Positions 35,932-46,774 are shown, numbered from the stretch's first letter. The stretch is DNA of 64,000 nucleotides from Desertivirga brevis (GCF_017355835.1 NZ_JAFEWF010000013.1:62001-126000), one strand, 5' to 3'. Numbers and translations are program-made. The notes: generated by a model not told the origin, from the sequence alone.

Positions 35932-38900
35932 ATGAAATGTTTTTATACGATTTCAGGGAAATCGTTTTTCCTAAAATTTCTCCTTACTATGAAGCTAACT
36001 GCCTTATTGATAATGGTTTTTACTGTAACAGTGTCGGCGACGAGCTTTTCTCAGAATAAGATAAATTTTAAAGGACAGAAAACTGAAATTTCAAAAGCAA
36101 TTGCTGCAATTGAAAGTCAGACCTCTTATCGTTTCCTTTATAATGAAGGCTTAAAAGAAATAAGAAAAAAGATAACCGTAAACTTGGCTGATGCTTCCGT
36201 AGAAGATGCATTAAACACTCTTTTTAAGAATACAGATCTATCTTATCAATTGCTCGAAAACCAACTGATAATTATTAAGGGAGACAATATAGAAGCTGCC
36301 GACCAAATTATAATTGGAAAAGTAACAGACGAGAAAGGAGAAGCCTTGATCGGTGTATCTGTAAAGATCAAAGGAACAAACAGGGGGGTATCAACAAATA
36401 TAAATGGTCAATTTTCTATTGACGCACCAACTGATGCAACCCTTGTTTTCACTTATATAGGTTTTCAGACCAAAGAAGTAAAAGTAGGCGGTCAGAAATC
36501 TATCAATGTAATCTTGAGTCAAACTAACAGTCAGTTGAACGAAGTAGTGGTAGTTGGCTATGGAACACAAAGAAAAGCATCACTAACAACTGCAGTTGCC
36601 AGCGTAGGCGGCGAAGACATAGCGGAAAGAGGCACTGTAAGTCCCTTACAAGCTGTTCAAGGCCAGGTAGCCGGAGTTGACATAACTGCTAGTTCAGGAC
36701 GCGCCGGAGCGAATTTCACCACTACCATCCGTGGACAAAACTCGCTGGCAGGGGGATCTCCGCTATATGTGGTAGACGGTGTTATCGTTAGCGATGTATC
36801 GTTCCTTAACCCTCAAGACATCGCGAAGATGGACGTTCTTAAAGATGCTGCCTCCACAGCTATTTACGGCTCCAGGGGTTCTAACGGAGTTATTATAGTT
36901 ACCACTAAAACTGGAACCAGTGCAAGAAGCTCCAAAACTCTTTCCTACGAGGGCTACACGGGCGTAAGAGCGGTTAGTAGAATGCCAGATTTTATGAGTG
37001 GTGACCAATGGGCTGAATTTCGATTAAACGCATATATAGTCCCCGAGCTTGACAGAGGCAGTACGAATTACTCGAATAAAATAGGCGGCTTTGAGAATCC
37101 TGTGATCGCGGGAAGAGTTGAGAATAAAGATTATACAAATTGGAGAGACCTGGTTTTACAAAATGGCATACAGAGCAATCACTATTTAAGCTTTTCCGGC
37201 GGAGCAAATAATATAAATTATTTATTAGGGGCAGGGTATCAAAATGAGGAAGGCAATTTGATCAACGAAAACTTTAGGAGATATAATATTAAAGGTAGCT
37301 TTGACAGCAAGATAAGCGAAAGATGGTCTACGGGGCTAAGTATTAACCTTGCACTATCCGAGCTTGAAAGGGGCAGCGATCTTTCTGTAACAAATGCCTT
37401 TCGTATGGCGCCTATCTTTTCGCCCTACGATGACGCCGGAAATCTAACATTCAGACCTGGTCAGATTTTTAATCCTTCTACAAATGCCACTACAAGCATT
37501 ACAAGCTCCGTTAATCCTTTACTTGACAATGCAAACTCGCAAAATAATACACGAAGGACTTTTGGTCTAAGTAATATTTATCTTCAATATAAACCAGCAA
37601 GCTGGCTCCAAATCAGGTCTACATTTTCTCCTCAGGTTAATGTAGAAAGGAACGGCCGTTATTCTGGATCACTTACAGAAAGCCGGGGCGGGCAACTGGC
37701 TTCAGCACAAAGAGCTGATCTTCAGAAATACAGCTATATCTTCGATAATGTACTTACTGCAAAAAAGGAATTTAAAGGAGGCCATGCATTTGAACTAACA
37801 GCACTTTACAGCCAACAGCTTGACAGAACCGAGGTGGATACAACAGTAGTAGCCGACCTCCCTTACAATTCATCCTACCATAATATTGGTTCAGCAGGTC
37901 GTAGAGAAAGAAATGAAAGCTTCTTCTACAAAGAAACGCTTCAATCTTACATGTTGAGGTTAAACTACTCGATAAATAATAAATATCTTTTTTCCTTCGT
38001 AAACCGCTGGGATGGATCATCGAAACTTGCGCCCGGTCACAAATGGGCAGCATTTCCATCCGCCTCGGCCGCCTGGAGATTGACTGAGGAAGCGTTCCTG
38101 AAAAAGTATACCTTCATATCCGATCTGAAGTTGAGATTCAGTGCAGGAATAGCTGGTAACAACAATAACATTACCCCTTACGGCACCCAAATGAACTTGG
38201 GTTCACCTGCATATTACGATTTTGGTGGTGCCCTTGCTTTGGGTTTCAATCCTAATCGTCTCCCAAACAGGTCCTTAAGTTGGGAAAGAACCAGAGAGTA
38301 TGATTTAGGTTTAGATTACGGTTTCCTCCGTGGACGAATTTCTGGTAGCATTGATGTTTACGATAAACTTTCGAAGGACGTAATCCTCGACAGAGAGTTA
38401 GCATTCGAGAACGGCTGGGCCATCTTAAAGGATAATGTAAGTTCAGTAGGCAACCGTGGGATCGAATTTTCCTTAAGGACAACAAACATCAGTACCAAAA
38501 ATCTTACTTGGACAACCAGTATAAATTTCGCTAGAAACAAAAACGCTATTAAGGAGCTTTTGGACGGCAAAGTAGACCTTCCAGGTAATAAATGGTTTAT
38601 TGGCCAGCCTATCAATGTCAACTATACATTTGTTTTTGATGGCATCTGGCAACAAAACGAGGTGGATCAAGCAAAACTATATAGCCAAACCCCTGGTCAG
38701 GCGAAAGTTATTGATTTTGATAACAACAGGATTATCGACAATAATGACAGAAGGATAATAGGACAAGTTGATCCCAAGTGGACGGGCGGTTTTTCTACTC
38801 AATTAACTTATAAAGGCTTTGACTTTTCCACCTCTTTATTTACACGTCAGGGAATGCAAGTACTTAGTCGCTTTCATGAAGAATTTACAAACTTAGCTGA

Positions 38901-39255
38901 CAGAGGTAGAACCAAGTTGAATGTGAACTATTACATGCGTCCTAACCTCTATACCACCACCAGGGAATCAAACACCTATCCCCAACCACAAAATCCCGGT
39001 CCTTATTGGGCGTCAGTAGGATACTATAAAGACAACTCTTTTGTCAAAGTTCAAAATATCCTCCTTGGCTATACGCTTCCCGACAAGTTAAGTCAGAGGA
39101 TAAAGGCGAGGAGCTTGAGGCTATACGCTAATATTCTAAATCCTTTCATTTGGACAGATTATGATGGTTTCGACCCTGAGTATGCGGGACAAAACTTATT
39201 AAACACCGGTGTTAGTTCAACTACCTATCAAATTGGCGTTAACGTTAAATTCTAA
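35932..39255 (+). CDS. SusC/RagA-type TonB-dependent transducer with STN domain
   Basis: 1107-residue outer-membrane glycan importer. N-terminal hydrophobic signal to about residue 37 (a second Met at 20 could be the true start). STN domain about 44-116 (signal exchange with FecR), carboxypeptidase regulatory-like domain about 127-198, plug with NEVVVVGYGTQRKASLTTAV and PLYVVDGVIV, LKDAASTAIYGSRGSNGVIIVTTK, and a C-terminal beta-barrel ending in the aromatic pattern VNVKF. The order sigma-FecR-STN-SusC-SusD is a classical trans-envelope signalling polysaccharide locus. With kduI/kduD next door, pectin oligosaccharides are the likely cargo, an inference. Confidence 0.96.
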   Translation: MKCFYTISGKSFFLKFLLTMKLTALLIMVFTVTVSATSFSQNKINFKGQKTEISKAIAAIESQTSYRFLYNEGLKEIRKKITVNLADASVEDALNTLFKNTDLSYQLLENQLIIIKGDNIEAADQIIIGKVTDEKGEALIGVSVKIKGTNRGVSTNINGQFSIDAPTDATLVFTYIGFQTKEVKVGGQKSINVILSQTNSQLNEVVVVGYGTQRKASLTTAVASVGGEDIAERGTVSPLQAVQGQVAGVDITASSGRAGANFTTTIRGQNSLAGGSPLYVVDGVIVSDVSFLNPQDIAKMDVLKDAASTAIYGSRGSNGVIIVTTKTGTSARSSKTLSYEGYTGVRAVSRMPDFMSGDQWAEFRLNAYIVPELDRGSTNYSNKIGGFENPVIAGRVENKDYTNWRDLVLQNGIQSNHYLSFSGGANNINYLLGAGYQNEEGNLINENFRRYNIKGSFDSKISERWSTGLSINLALSELERGSDLSVTNAFRMAPIFSPYDDAGNLTFRPGQIFNPSTNATTSITSSVNPLLDNANSQNNTRRTFGLSNIYLQYKPASWLQIRSTFSPQVNVERNGRYSGSLTESRGGQLASAQRADLQKYSYIFDNVLTAKKEFKGGHAFELTALYSQQLDRTEVDTTVVADLPYNSSYHNIGSAGRRERNESFFYKETLQSYMLRLNYSINNKYLFSFVNRWDGSSKLAPGHKWAAFPSASAAWRLTEEAFLKKYTFISDLKLRFSAGIAGNNNNITPYGTQMNLGSPAYYDFGGALALGFNPNRLPNRSLSWERTREYDLGLDYGFLRGRISGSIDVYDKLSKDVILDRELAFENGWAILKDNVSSVGNRGIEFSLRTTNISTKNLTWTTSINFARNKNAIKELLDGKVDLPGNKWFIGQPINVNYTFVFDGIWQQNEVDQAKLYSQTPGQAKVIDFDNNRIIDNNDRRIIGQVDPKWTGGFSTQLTYKGFDFSTSLFTRQGMQVLSRFHEEFTNLADRGRTKLNVNYYMRPNLYTTTRESNTYPQPQNPGPYWASVGYYKDNSFVKVQNILLGYTLPDKLSQRIKARSLRLYANILNPFIWTDYDGFDPEYAGQNLLNTGVSSTTYQIGVNVKF

Positions 39256-39264
39256 GAGATTATT

Positions 39265-40926
39265 ATGAAAAGACTTTATTTCTATATAGCTAGCCTGTTT
39301 CTAATTCTTACAACTACTACGGGCTGTAAAGATTTTTTACAGGAGGAAAATCTATCAAACGTTCAATCTGATGAATTTTATAAGACTGCAGAAGGATATG
39401 AAAGATTGATAAATGCTTCCTATTCGAGCCTCCGCTCTGTTTACAGTGACCCATTTATCTATACCGCAGGAACAGACATGTTCGTTGAAGGACGAGATGC
39501 CCAGCCTCCAGGAATCAGTGAGTACCGGAACTTAACACCGGAAGAAGAAACGGTACTTAATTTCTATCGCAGGGTTTATGCTGCTATTCAAACTTGTAAT
39601 ACTGCAATTTATTTCAACGATATAACTACCCAAACAACAAATACACCCGTACGAAAAGGAGAAGCTAAATTTTTAAGAGCCTATTATTACTTTCTACTGG
39701 TTCAGACTTTTGGCGATGTGAGTCTTGTAACAGACAGGATTTTGGAACCCCAAGAGGGTTTTAAAAGAAATTCGGCGAGTGAGGTTTACAACTTCATTAT
39801 TAACGAAATGACAGAAGCTTTAAATCTGGTTCCAGAAACAACACCTGATTTTGGTAGAGTTACAAAAAGAGCAGTCCGCCACTTTTTAGCAAAAGTATAT
39901 TTAACCAGATCTTACGAACCATATGGAGATTCTCTAGAGGACGCAAAAAAGGCGGCAACCTTTGCTGATGCAGCTATAAACAATGAAAAACTGAATACTG
40001 CTTTTGAAGATATTTTCTTCCCTGGAAACGAGAAAAATCCTGATGTTCTCTTCTCAATTCAATTTGATCCGGCATCTATTGTAAACCCACAGACAGGAGG
40101 GAACTCCCAAAATTACTGGTTTGGCCCATATATGGGAGGACAAGGAGCAACTCAAGGATACCCTCAGAGGGCCTACAGGCTTGTACCAACTATGTACCTT
40201 TTTGATGTTTTCAATCAAGATGATGCTCGTTTTGATGCAACTTTCATGATTGAGTACTACAACCGATACTACGATTACTATGATAAAAGATCAGAGAGAA
40301 ACTCATTGGATGTAAGATTCTATTATGCACCCCAATGGGCTTCCAGCCCAGCTGATATTGCAGCCTGGCGGGCCGTTAATCCAGCACGAAGGGGTAAAAC
40401 AACGGTAATACCTTATTCTAATGCATGGCAAGCAGGAAGAACCACTGCAAATGACAACGCTACACCCGCAATCAAAAAGTTTGATGATCCCAAATCTGCT
40501 TTCGGTTCAGCCAGTAGCACCAGAGACTTCTTCCTTGCAAGATTAGGGGAAACGTATCTGATTGCAGCAGAGGCATACCTGAAATTGGGGGATCCAGCTA
40601 AAGCCACAGACAGGATAAATGAAGTTAGGAGACGTGCTGCTAAACCTGGAAAAAGCATGCAGGTTTCTAGTACACAAGTAACTCTTGATTTCATTCTTGA
40701 TGAAAGAGCTCGTGAACTAGCAGGAGAATACCATAGGTGGTTTGATTTGAAAAGAACCGGAAAGCTAATAGAGAGAACGCGATTATATAATAGGGATATT
40801 AAGAAGTGGTTCGATTTGGGAGAAAATCCCTTCCAAGGACCAACTGGTTTGAAAATTCTTCGCCCTATACCAGCGAAGGCTTTGATACTTAATGAAGAAG
40901 GAGTAGCACAGAACCCGGGCTACTAA
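39265..40926 (+). CDS. RagB/SusD family outer-membrane glycan-binding lipoprotein
   Basis: 553 residues, surface lipoprotein pairing with the SusC-type importer upstream (9 bases away). The signal peptide ends in the lipobox TTTTGC with Cys21. The SusD family features are the TPR helical part (AKFLRAYYYFLLVQTFGDVSLV) and the C-terminal LGETYLIAAEAYLKLGDPAKATDRINEVRRRA, then FILDERARELAGEYHRWFDLKRTGKL. The ligand is presumed to be a pectin-derived oligosaccharide from context. Confidence 0.96.
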   Translation: MKRLYFYIASLFLILTTTTGCKDFLQEENLSNVQSDEFYKTAEGYERLINASYSSLRSVYSDPFIYTAGTDMFVEGRDAQPPGISEYRNLTPEEETVLNFYRRVYAAIQTCNTAIYFNDITTQTTNTPVRKGEAKFLRAYYYFLLVQTFGDVSLVTDRILEPQEGFKRNSASEVYNFIINEMTEALNLVPETTPDFGRVTKRAVRHFLAKVYLTRSYEPYGDSLEDAKKAATFADAAINNEKLNTAFEDIFFPGNEKNPDVLFSIQFDPASIVNPQTGGNSQNYWFGPYMGGQGATQGYPQRAYRLVPTMYLFDVFNQDDARFDATFMIEYYNRYYDYYDKRSERNSLDVRFYYAPQWASSPADIAAWRAVNPARRGKTTVIPYSNAWQAGRTTANDNATPAIKKFDDPKSAFGSASSTRDFFLARLGETYLIAAEAYLKLGDPAKATDRINEVRRRAAKPGKSMQVSSTQVTLDFILDERARELAGEYHRWFDLKRTGKLIERTRLYNRDIKKWFDLGENPFQGPTGLKILRPIPAKALILNEEGVAQNPGY

Positions 40927-41011
40927 ACTAAAAGCTTTCTTATTCTCAAATGTGCTATTAGTAAGGGAACAAAGAGCAGCCAAAAAGGATTGTTACTTGT
41001 AAATTCCATTT

Positions 41012-41047
41012 ATAGAAGGCGTAACGAAAATCCGTTACGCCTTCTAT
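41012..41047. repeat. Perfect 15-base-pair inverted repeat
   Basis: ATAGAAGGCGTAACG (41012-41026) and CGTTACGCCTTCTAT (41033-41047) form an uninterrupted stem with a 6-base loop. No T-run on either side. It lies 85 bases after the susD stop and may be a transcript 3' end stabiliser or a processed terminator. Confidence 0.75.
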
Positions 41048-41067
41048 GCTTATAGCTATCGTGCCTC

Positions 41068-41104
41068 AAAATAAAAAAGGCCCAGCTTGTGTTGCTGAGC
41101 CTTT
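41068..41104 (-). terminator. Terminator downstream of nrdJ
   Basis: AAAGGC-C-CAGC (41076-41086) pairs with GCTG-A-GCCTTT (41094-41104); on the minus strand a TTTTTTATTTTGAGG stretch follows. One mismatch. Confidence 0.85.
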
Positions 41105-41123
41105 GATCTCTAATTAGGTTACT

Positions 41124-44100
41124 CTAAGAACATCCGCCTTGAGTACCGCAATTCAAGCATTTATAGCAAGTCCCTGACCGAACCATGATATGTCCACAGT
41201 TAGTACAAGCAGGGGCATCACTCTGCCCTCCACCAGAAATATCAAGAACAGGTTTCAATACTTTATCAGATACTGTCTTTGTTGACTCTACAACCTGAGG
41301 AGCTTGAGGGTCATGATTAACATCTTCATCCGCCATTTGAGGGTTTCCTAAAATAGCCTTTTGCTCAGTGATCACATGTACCAAGTCAGTGCGATTTAGG
41401 TACTCATAACCCAGAATACGGAAGATATAGTCTATAATTGAGGTAGCGCTCTTAATATTTTCATGCCCGCTTACCATACCAGAAGGCTCGAAACGAGTGA
41501 AAGTAAATTTGTCAACAAATTCTTCCAATGGTACACCGTACTGAAGACCTACAGAAATGGCGATGGCAAAACAGTTCATTAATGAACGAAAAGTTGCGCC
41601 TTCTTTGTGCATATCCACGAAGATCTCTCCTAATGTTCCGTCTTCGTATTCCCCTGTTCTTACGTATACAGTTTGACCGCCTACCGATGCTTTTTGAGTA
41701 AAGCCACGACGTTTTGAAGGCATACTCTTCTTCTCGACAACAGATGATAACTGACGCTTGAACGTAGTATCAGTAGACTTCTCAAGGATTGCACGAGCAG
41801 CCTCTAATACCTGCTCAGGGGTTAGATCACTCAATCTTACATTAGCGGCTTCTCCAAGAACTTCCTCAACGCTATCGAGTTTATCTTCCTTAGTATCCGA
41901 TTTTGTAGATAAAGGCTGAGAAAGCTTACAACCGTCACGGTAAAGAGCATTAGCTTTCAATGCCAATTTCCATGATAACTCATAGCAATCTTTGATCTCT
42001 TCAACCGTAGCCTCATTTGGAAGGTTGATCGTTTTAGAAATTGCACCAGAAAGGAATGGTTGTGCGGCAGCCATCATCTTGATATGGCCGTGAGCATGAA
42101 TATATCGAACTCCTTTTGCACCACATTTATTAGCACAGTCAAAAATTGGATAGTGCTCTGCCTTTAAATAAGGAGCACCCTCAATAGTCATTGTACCGCA
42201 AATATATTCGTTCGCTTCAGTGATTTGCTGGCGGCTAAATCCAATAGAACGCAGAAGGTTGAAGTCTGGGGCATTGTACTGCTCAGATTTGAAACCTAAA
42301 CGTTTAAGGCAATCCTCGCCAAGCGTCCACTGGTTGAACACGAAACCAATCTCGAAGGCTGCGAGTAGAGATTTGTCGATCTTCTCCAATTCATCCTGAG
42401 TAAAGCCTTTTGCAGCGAGAGAGTCAAAATTAATATGAGGAGCACCTTTTAAGGTAGCATGACCTTTGGCATAATTTACGATAGCTTCGATCTCATGCTC
42501 TTTATAACCCTGATTCTTTAATGCAGCAGGAACTCCCTGATTAATGATCTTAAAGTAACCTCCACCTGAAAGTTTTTTGAATTTAACAAGAGCGAAATCA
42601 GGCTCGATACCAGTTGTATCACAATCCATTACCAGACCTATTGTTCCGGTTGGAGCAATAACTGTGGTTTGTGCGTTACGGTAACCGTATTTCTCTCCTA
42701 ATTCTAGTGCTTTATCCCATGCATTACATGCAGCAGACAACAGATAATCAGGACAATGTTTCTGATCAATTCCCGGAGGCGCTATCTCAAGACCTTCGTA
42801 TGCATCAGTAGCATTATAAGCTGCATAACGGTGATTACGCATTACACGAAGCATATGTTGCTTGTTGTCTTCGTAGCGTCTGAAAGTACCTAACTCTCTC
42901 GCCATCTCGGCAGAAGTAGCGTAAGCAGTACCAGTCATGATTGCAGTAATAGCTCCACCAATAGCACGAGCTTTGTCGCTATCATAAGGAATACCTGCAA
43001 CCATTAACATTGAACCCAGGTTAGCATATCCTAAACCTAAAGTTCTATAGTCATATGATAATTGAGCAACTTCTTTAGACGGGAACTGAGCCATAAGAAC
43101 CGAGATCTCCAGAACCATAGTCCAAACGCGGCAAGCATGCTCGAAGCCTTTTACATCGAAAGTTAATGTATCAGGATTGAAGAAGTGTGCAAGGTTGATT
43201 GAAGCCAGGTTACAAGCCGTGTTGTCCAGGAACATGTACTCAGAACATGGGTTAGATGCGTTGATACGACCGCCCTCAGGACAAGTATGCCATTCGTTGA
43301 TAGTAGTATCATACTGTACACCCGGATCTGCACAAGCCCATGCAGCGAAGGCAATATCTTGCCATAATTTCTCCGCAGAGATTGACTTCATTGTTTTTCC
43401 TGTAGTACGCGCTACAAGGTCCCAGCTTGCTCCTGTTTCTAAAGCTCTGAAAAAAGCGTTTGGAATACGAACAGAGTTATTTGAGTTCTGACCGGCAACA
43501 GTACGGTATGCTTCACCTTCGTAGTCTGAAGAATAGCCTGCAGCTATTAACGCAGCAACCTTACGTTCCTCTTCAACTTTCCAATTAACAAAACCTTCGA
43601 TTTCAGGGTGATCCAAGTCTAAACAAACCATTTTAGCAGCACGACGAGTGGTACCTCCTGATTTAATAGCACCAGCTGCGCGATCACCAATTTTCAGGAA
43701 TGACATCAAACCTGAAGAATAACCTCCGCCTGATAATTTCTCATTTTCTCCACGAATTGCAGAGAAGTTAGTACCTACACCAGAACCATATTTGAAAATA
43801 CGGGCTTCACGCACCCAAAGGTCCATGATACCACCTTCGTTAACTAGGTCATCCTCAACAGAAAGGATAAAACATGCATGTGGTTGAGGACGCTCGTAAG
43901 CTGAAGTAGACTTTTTCAACTCCTCAGTTTCCGGATCTACGTAGTAATGCCCCTGAGGCTTACCTGCGATACCGTAAGAAGAATGTAATCCTGTGTTGAA
44001 CCATTGAGGTGAGTTTGGAGCAGCGAGCTGACCGACAATGGTGAACACCAATTCATCATAAAATATATCAGCATCAGCTTTTGATGCAAAGTAGCCGTAA

Positions 44101-44426
44101 CGTTCGCCCCACTGCTTCCAGCAGTCTGCCATACGATGTGCTACTTGCTTTATGCTTTTTTCTGACGAAGTCGTTCCATCCGGCTGTGGTACACCTGCTT
44201 TGCGAAAATATTTTTGAGCAAGAATATCAGTAGCCACCTGGCTCCAGGAAGCAGGCACCTCTACATCATTCATCTCAAATACTGCATCCCCGGCGGGGTT
44301 TCTGATGACAGAAGACCTCTTCTCGTATGTGAATAAATCATAAACACTCACACCTTCCTTTGTAAAGTAACGCGGAATGCTCAAACCGCCACCTTTTCCT
44401 GTTTTTGCTGCAGTATTTTTGCCCAT
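41124..44426 (-). CDS. nrdJ: Vitamin B12-dependent (class II) ribonucleotide reductase
   Basis: 1100-residue adenosylcobalamin-dependent reductase making deoxyribonucleotides. Active-site loop [21 protein letters not shown], thiyl/finger-loop Cys and [23 protein letters not shown] are visible. Early part includes [13 protein letters not shown]. The C-terminal zinc-ribbon [27 protein letters not shown] carries the redox cysteines that re-reduce the active site. The length fits the long bacterial NrdJ type. A TAAATTTG -7 box is at 44491-44498. I see no cobalamin-riboswitch B12 box upstream. The gene is monocistronic with its own terminator. Confidence 0.97.
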   Translation of the reverse strand: MGKNTAAKTGKGGGLSIPRYFTKEGVSVYDLFTYEKRSSVIRNPAGDAVFEMNDVEVPASWSQVATDILAQKYFRKAGVPQPDGTTSSEKSIKQVAHRMADCWKQWGERYGYFASKADADIFYDELVFTIVGQLAAPNSPQWFNTGLHSSYGIAGKPQGHYYVDPETEELKKSTSAYERPQPHACFILSVEDDLVNEGGIMDLWVREARIFKYGSGVGTNFSAIRGENEKLSGGGYSSGLMSFLKIGDRAAGAIKSGGTTRRAAKMVCLDLDHPEIEGFVNWKVEEERKVAALIAAGYSSDYEGEAYRTVAGQNSNNSVRIPNAFFRALETGASWDLVARTTGKTMKSISAEKLWQDIAFAAWACADPGVQYDTTINEWHTCPEGGRINASNPCSEYMFLDNTACNLASINLAHFFNPDTLTFDVKGFEHACRVWTMVLEISVLMAQFPSKEVAQLSYDYRTLGLGYANLGSMLMVAGIPYDSDKARAIGGAITAIMTGTAYATSAEMARELGTFRRYEDNKQHMLRVMRNHRYAAYNATDAYEGLEIAPPGIDQKHCPDYLLSAACNAWDKALELGEKYGYRNAQTTVIAPTGTIGLVMDCDTTGIEPDFALVKFKKLSGGGYFKIINQGVPAALKNQGYKEHEIEAIVNYAKGHATLKGAPHINFDSLAAKGFTQDELEKIDKSLLAAFEIGFVFNQWTLGEDCLKRLGFKSEQYNAPDFNLLRSIGFSRQQITEANEYICGTMTIEGAPYLKAEHYPIFDCANKCGAKGVRYIHAHGHIKMMAAAQPFLSGAISKTINLPNEATVEEIKDCYELSWKLALKANALYRDGCKLSQPLSTKSDTKEDKLDSVEEVLGEAANVRLSDLTPEQVLEAARAILEKSTDTTFKRQLSSVVEKKSMPSKRRGFTQKASVGGQTVYVRTGEYEDGTLGEIFVDMHKEGATFRSLMNCFAIAISVGLQYGVPLEEFVDKFTFTRFEPSGMVSGHENIKSATSIIDYIFRILGYEYLNRTDLVHVITEQKAILGNPQMADEDVNHDPQAPQVVESTKTVSDKVLKPVLDISGGGQSDAPACTNCGHIMVRSGTCYKCLNCGTQGGCS

Positions 44427-44490
44427 GTCCTATAAATATTAATGTTTTAAATGCGTTTTTATGTATAAAAAAACTAAAGGGGTTTTTTAC

Positions 44491-44498
44491 CAAATTTA
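44491..44498 (-). promoter_or_regulatory. Bacteroidota -7 box for nrdJ
   Basis: Reads TAAATTTG on the minus strand, 64 bases upstream of the nrdJ ATG. Full TAnnTTTG match; -33 not clear. Confidence 0.45.
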
Positions 44499-44802
44499 CT
44501 CTCCAAAATCAGATACCGCAATTTCCGTTTTCCACACCATTTGCATCAAACCGCCTGTAGAAGTTATCAACATTCGTTAAAGGACTAAAAAACAACATTT
44601 TACAATGTGGAAAACTTCAAAAACTATACCTATGCCATGTCGCTTTTATGTCATAACAGCCTGATTTTTATTACATTATTTAAACGAAATTCCATTGCAG
44701 AAACGAAGGGTATTTTGTAATAAGAACACTAGTTGATGCACTGGGAAAACAGAGAGGTTACGCTTATTAAGCTGCCTTTCAACACGGGGGACAACCTGAT
44801 AC

Positions 44803-44833
44803 AAAATAAAAAGCCCCGTTATTCAACAGGGCT
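44803..44833 (-). terminator. Terminator downstream of pyk
   Basis: AAGCCC-C-GTT and AAC-A-GGGCTT form a stem with a 4-base loop; the minus-strand continuation is T-rich (TTTTTATTTT). It lies 34 bases beyond the pyk stop. Confidence 0.85.
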
Positions 44834-44866
44834 TCTTCTAAAAAAATGAGTTTACTATAGTTATTA

Positions 44867-46297
44867 TTAATCAACTACTGTAACACGTATCATGTTCGTT
44901 TTACCTTTTTTCTCAATTGGCATCGCAGCCGTATTAATCACGATTTCACCCGGCATAATCAGGCGCTCGTCACGAAGGATACGATTAACATCGCTTATTG
45001 ATTGATCTGTACTTTCAGCTTTATCATAGAAGAATCCTCTAACACCCCAAAGTAGACTCAAGGTATTCAGAAGTTTCTTATTATTAGTAAAAATAAAAGT
45101 ACTTGCTTTTGGGCGGTGGCTGGAAACTTCGAAAGCAGTGTAACCAGAAGAAGTCATAGCAACGATACCAACAGCGTTAGTCTTCTCAGACAAATATACA
45201 GCCGATCCACAAACAGCATCCGACATATAACGAGGAGAGCTTTGATTAAGCTTCTTAGGCGTTTGATAAGGGTAAGCAGTTTCCTCAATATTAGTGATAA
45301 TCTTAGCCATTGTTTCGATAACAATAAGAGGGAATTCACCTACAGAAGTCTCACCACTTAACATCACTGCATCAGCACCATCCAATACAGAGTTAGCAAC
45401 GTCGTTCACCTCTGCACGGGTTGGGCGAGGAGTTGTGATCATACTCTCAAGCATTTGAGTAGCTACGATAACAGGTTTAGAAGCCTCACGACATTTGCGA
45501 GCAATCATTTTTTGAAGCACCGGAACTTGTTCCATTGGCATTTCAACTCCAAGGTCTCCACGAGCCACCATTACACCGTCAGTAGCGGCTATAATCGCAT
45601 CAATATTATCAATTGCCTCTGGCTTCTCTATTTTAGCAATAACCCTTGCTGATTTCCCGCTTCTGTTAATGATGCGTTTCAATTCAACGATATCTTCTGC
45701 AGTACGAACAAAGGATAAACCGATCCACTCAACATCATTCTCAAGAACGAACTCCAGATTATTTAAGTCGTCTTCAGTTAAAGATGGAATAGAGATCTTA
45801 GTATTTGGAAGGTTAACACCTTTACGGGATGTCAAAACTCCACCGTGAACTACTTCACATACCACCGTATCCTTGTTGTTACTATCGATAACTCGCATTT
45901 GCAGTTTTCCGTCATCCAGAAGAATGATCTCACCTGCTCTTACGTCTTTAGGGAAGTTTTGATAAGTAATATATATTTGCTTCTCGTCGCCGATAAGCTC
46001 ATTAGTTGTAATTTCAATGCGGCTTCCATTTACTAGTTGGATCCCGCCTTCTTTCACTTTTCCAATACGGATTTTTGGACCCTGAAGGTCAGCTAAAATA
46101 CCAACATTGGTTTTGTATTGCCTGTTAATTTCGCGGATAGTGTCAATCACTTTTTGGTGATCTTCCTGGCTACCGTGCGAAAAATTTAACCGGCACACAT
46201 CTACTCCGGCTTTAATCATGCTCAGCAAAGTTTCCTTTGGAGAAGATGCCGGGCCTAACGTTGCAACAATTTTTGTCCTTTTATGAACTTGTCTCAT
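44867..46297 (-). CDS. pyk: Pyruvate kinase
   Basis: 476-residue glycolytic kinase transferring phosphate from PEP to ADP. KIVATLGPASS (N-terminus), the active-site signature VIAKIEKPEAIDNIDAI (with the catalytic Lys) and GVMVARGDLGVEMPMEQVP are intact, as are the effector region residues VMLSGETSVGEFP. C-terminal domain about 350-476 is present. The IPExxxVDY gene lies 60 bases upstream, a neighbourhood common in Sphingobacteriaceae. Confidence 0.98.
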   Translation of the reverse strand: MRQVHKRTKIVATLGPASSPKETLLSMIKAGVDVCRLNFSHGSQEDHQKVIDTIREINRQYKTNVGILADLQGPKIRIGKVKEGGIQLVNGSRIEITTNELIGDEKQIYITYQNFPKDVRAGEIILLDDGKLQMRVIDSNNKDTVVCEVVHGGVLTSRKGVNLPNTKISIPSLTEDDLNNLEFVLENDVEWIGLSFVRTAEDIVELKRIINRSGKSARVIAKIEKPEAIDNIDAIIAATDGVMVARGDLGVEMPMEQVPVLQKMIARKCREASKPVIVATQMLESMITTPRPTRAEVNDVANSVLDGADAVMLSGETSVGEFPLIVIETMAKIITNIEETAYPYQTPKKLNQSSPRYMSDAVCGSAVYLSEKTNAVGIVAMTSSGYTAFEVSSHRPKASTFIFTNNKKLLNTLSLLWGVRGFFYDKAESTDQSISDVNRILRDERLIMPGEIVINTAAMPIEKKGKTNMIRVTVVD

Positions 46298-46357
46298 TTT
46301 TTTAACCTTTTAATATATGGTTGACTGGGTGTACAAAATACACTATGAAATTATCGG

Positions 46358-46774
46358 CTAAAATATCAGATTTTCTTTAGATTTCAACTTTTCAGGATCA
46401 ACTTCTGCTGCCACTACCACTTCCTGAAGTTTATTTAAGCCGTCAATAATATAATTTAAGTCTTCTTGGTCTATAAAATTTTTGATTAAAATAAAATAAT
46501 CTACCTGTTTCATCTCCGGAATCAGATAAGTTTCCGAACCTTTATTGGCTAAAAGGTAAAATTCCGTATCAGAATTAGGGATTTGATAAAAATAACGTGA
46601 AAAAAAAGAAGAAATACTATTTTTCAAGTAGAGGCTAAGCTCTTCTATCCTATGGAAATTAGTGTTCAACTGTTTATTTATCTTATAGCATAACGTGTAA
46701 TCCTTCAACGACGACGTTACTGCGATCAAAACAAAATCAAGATCCAGTTCGTATTTTAATATAAGCCTGTTCAA
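46358..46774 (-). CDS. IPExxxVDY family protein
   Basis: 138-residue protein of unknown function named after its motif, here IPEMKQVDY (about residues 91-99). It has no signal peptide or transmembrane helix and the sequence suggests an alpha/beta fold. It lies between pyk and acpP, and in related genomes it sits beside acpP-fabF-rnc, divergent from them, but no role has been established. The two nearest genes on the minus strand, this one and pyk, are probably co-transcribed. Confidence 0.85.
   Translation of the reverse strand: MNRLILKYELDLDFVLIAVTSSLKDYTLCYKINKQLNTNFHRIEELSLYLKNSISSFFSRYFYQIPNSDTEFYLLANKGSETYLIPEMKQVDYFILIKNFIDQEDLNYIIDGLNKLQEVVVAAEVDPEKLKSKENLIF

Larger units (their letters stand above)
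44427..44866. other. 440-base intergenic region between nrdJ and pyk
   Basis: It contains the nrdJ promoter region near 44491 and the pyk terminator near 44810-44833. The middle is AT-rich, with several AA/TT tracts, and has no coding frame, tRNA or riboswitch that I can recognise. A sensitive structure search could still find a small RNA here. Confidence 0.55.
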
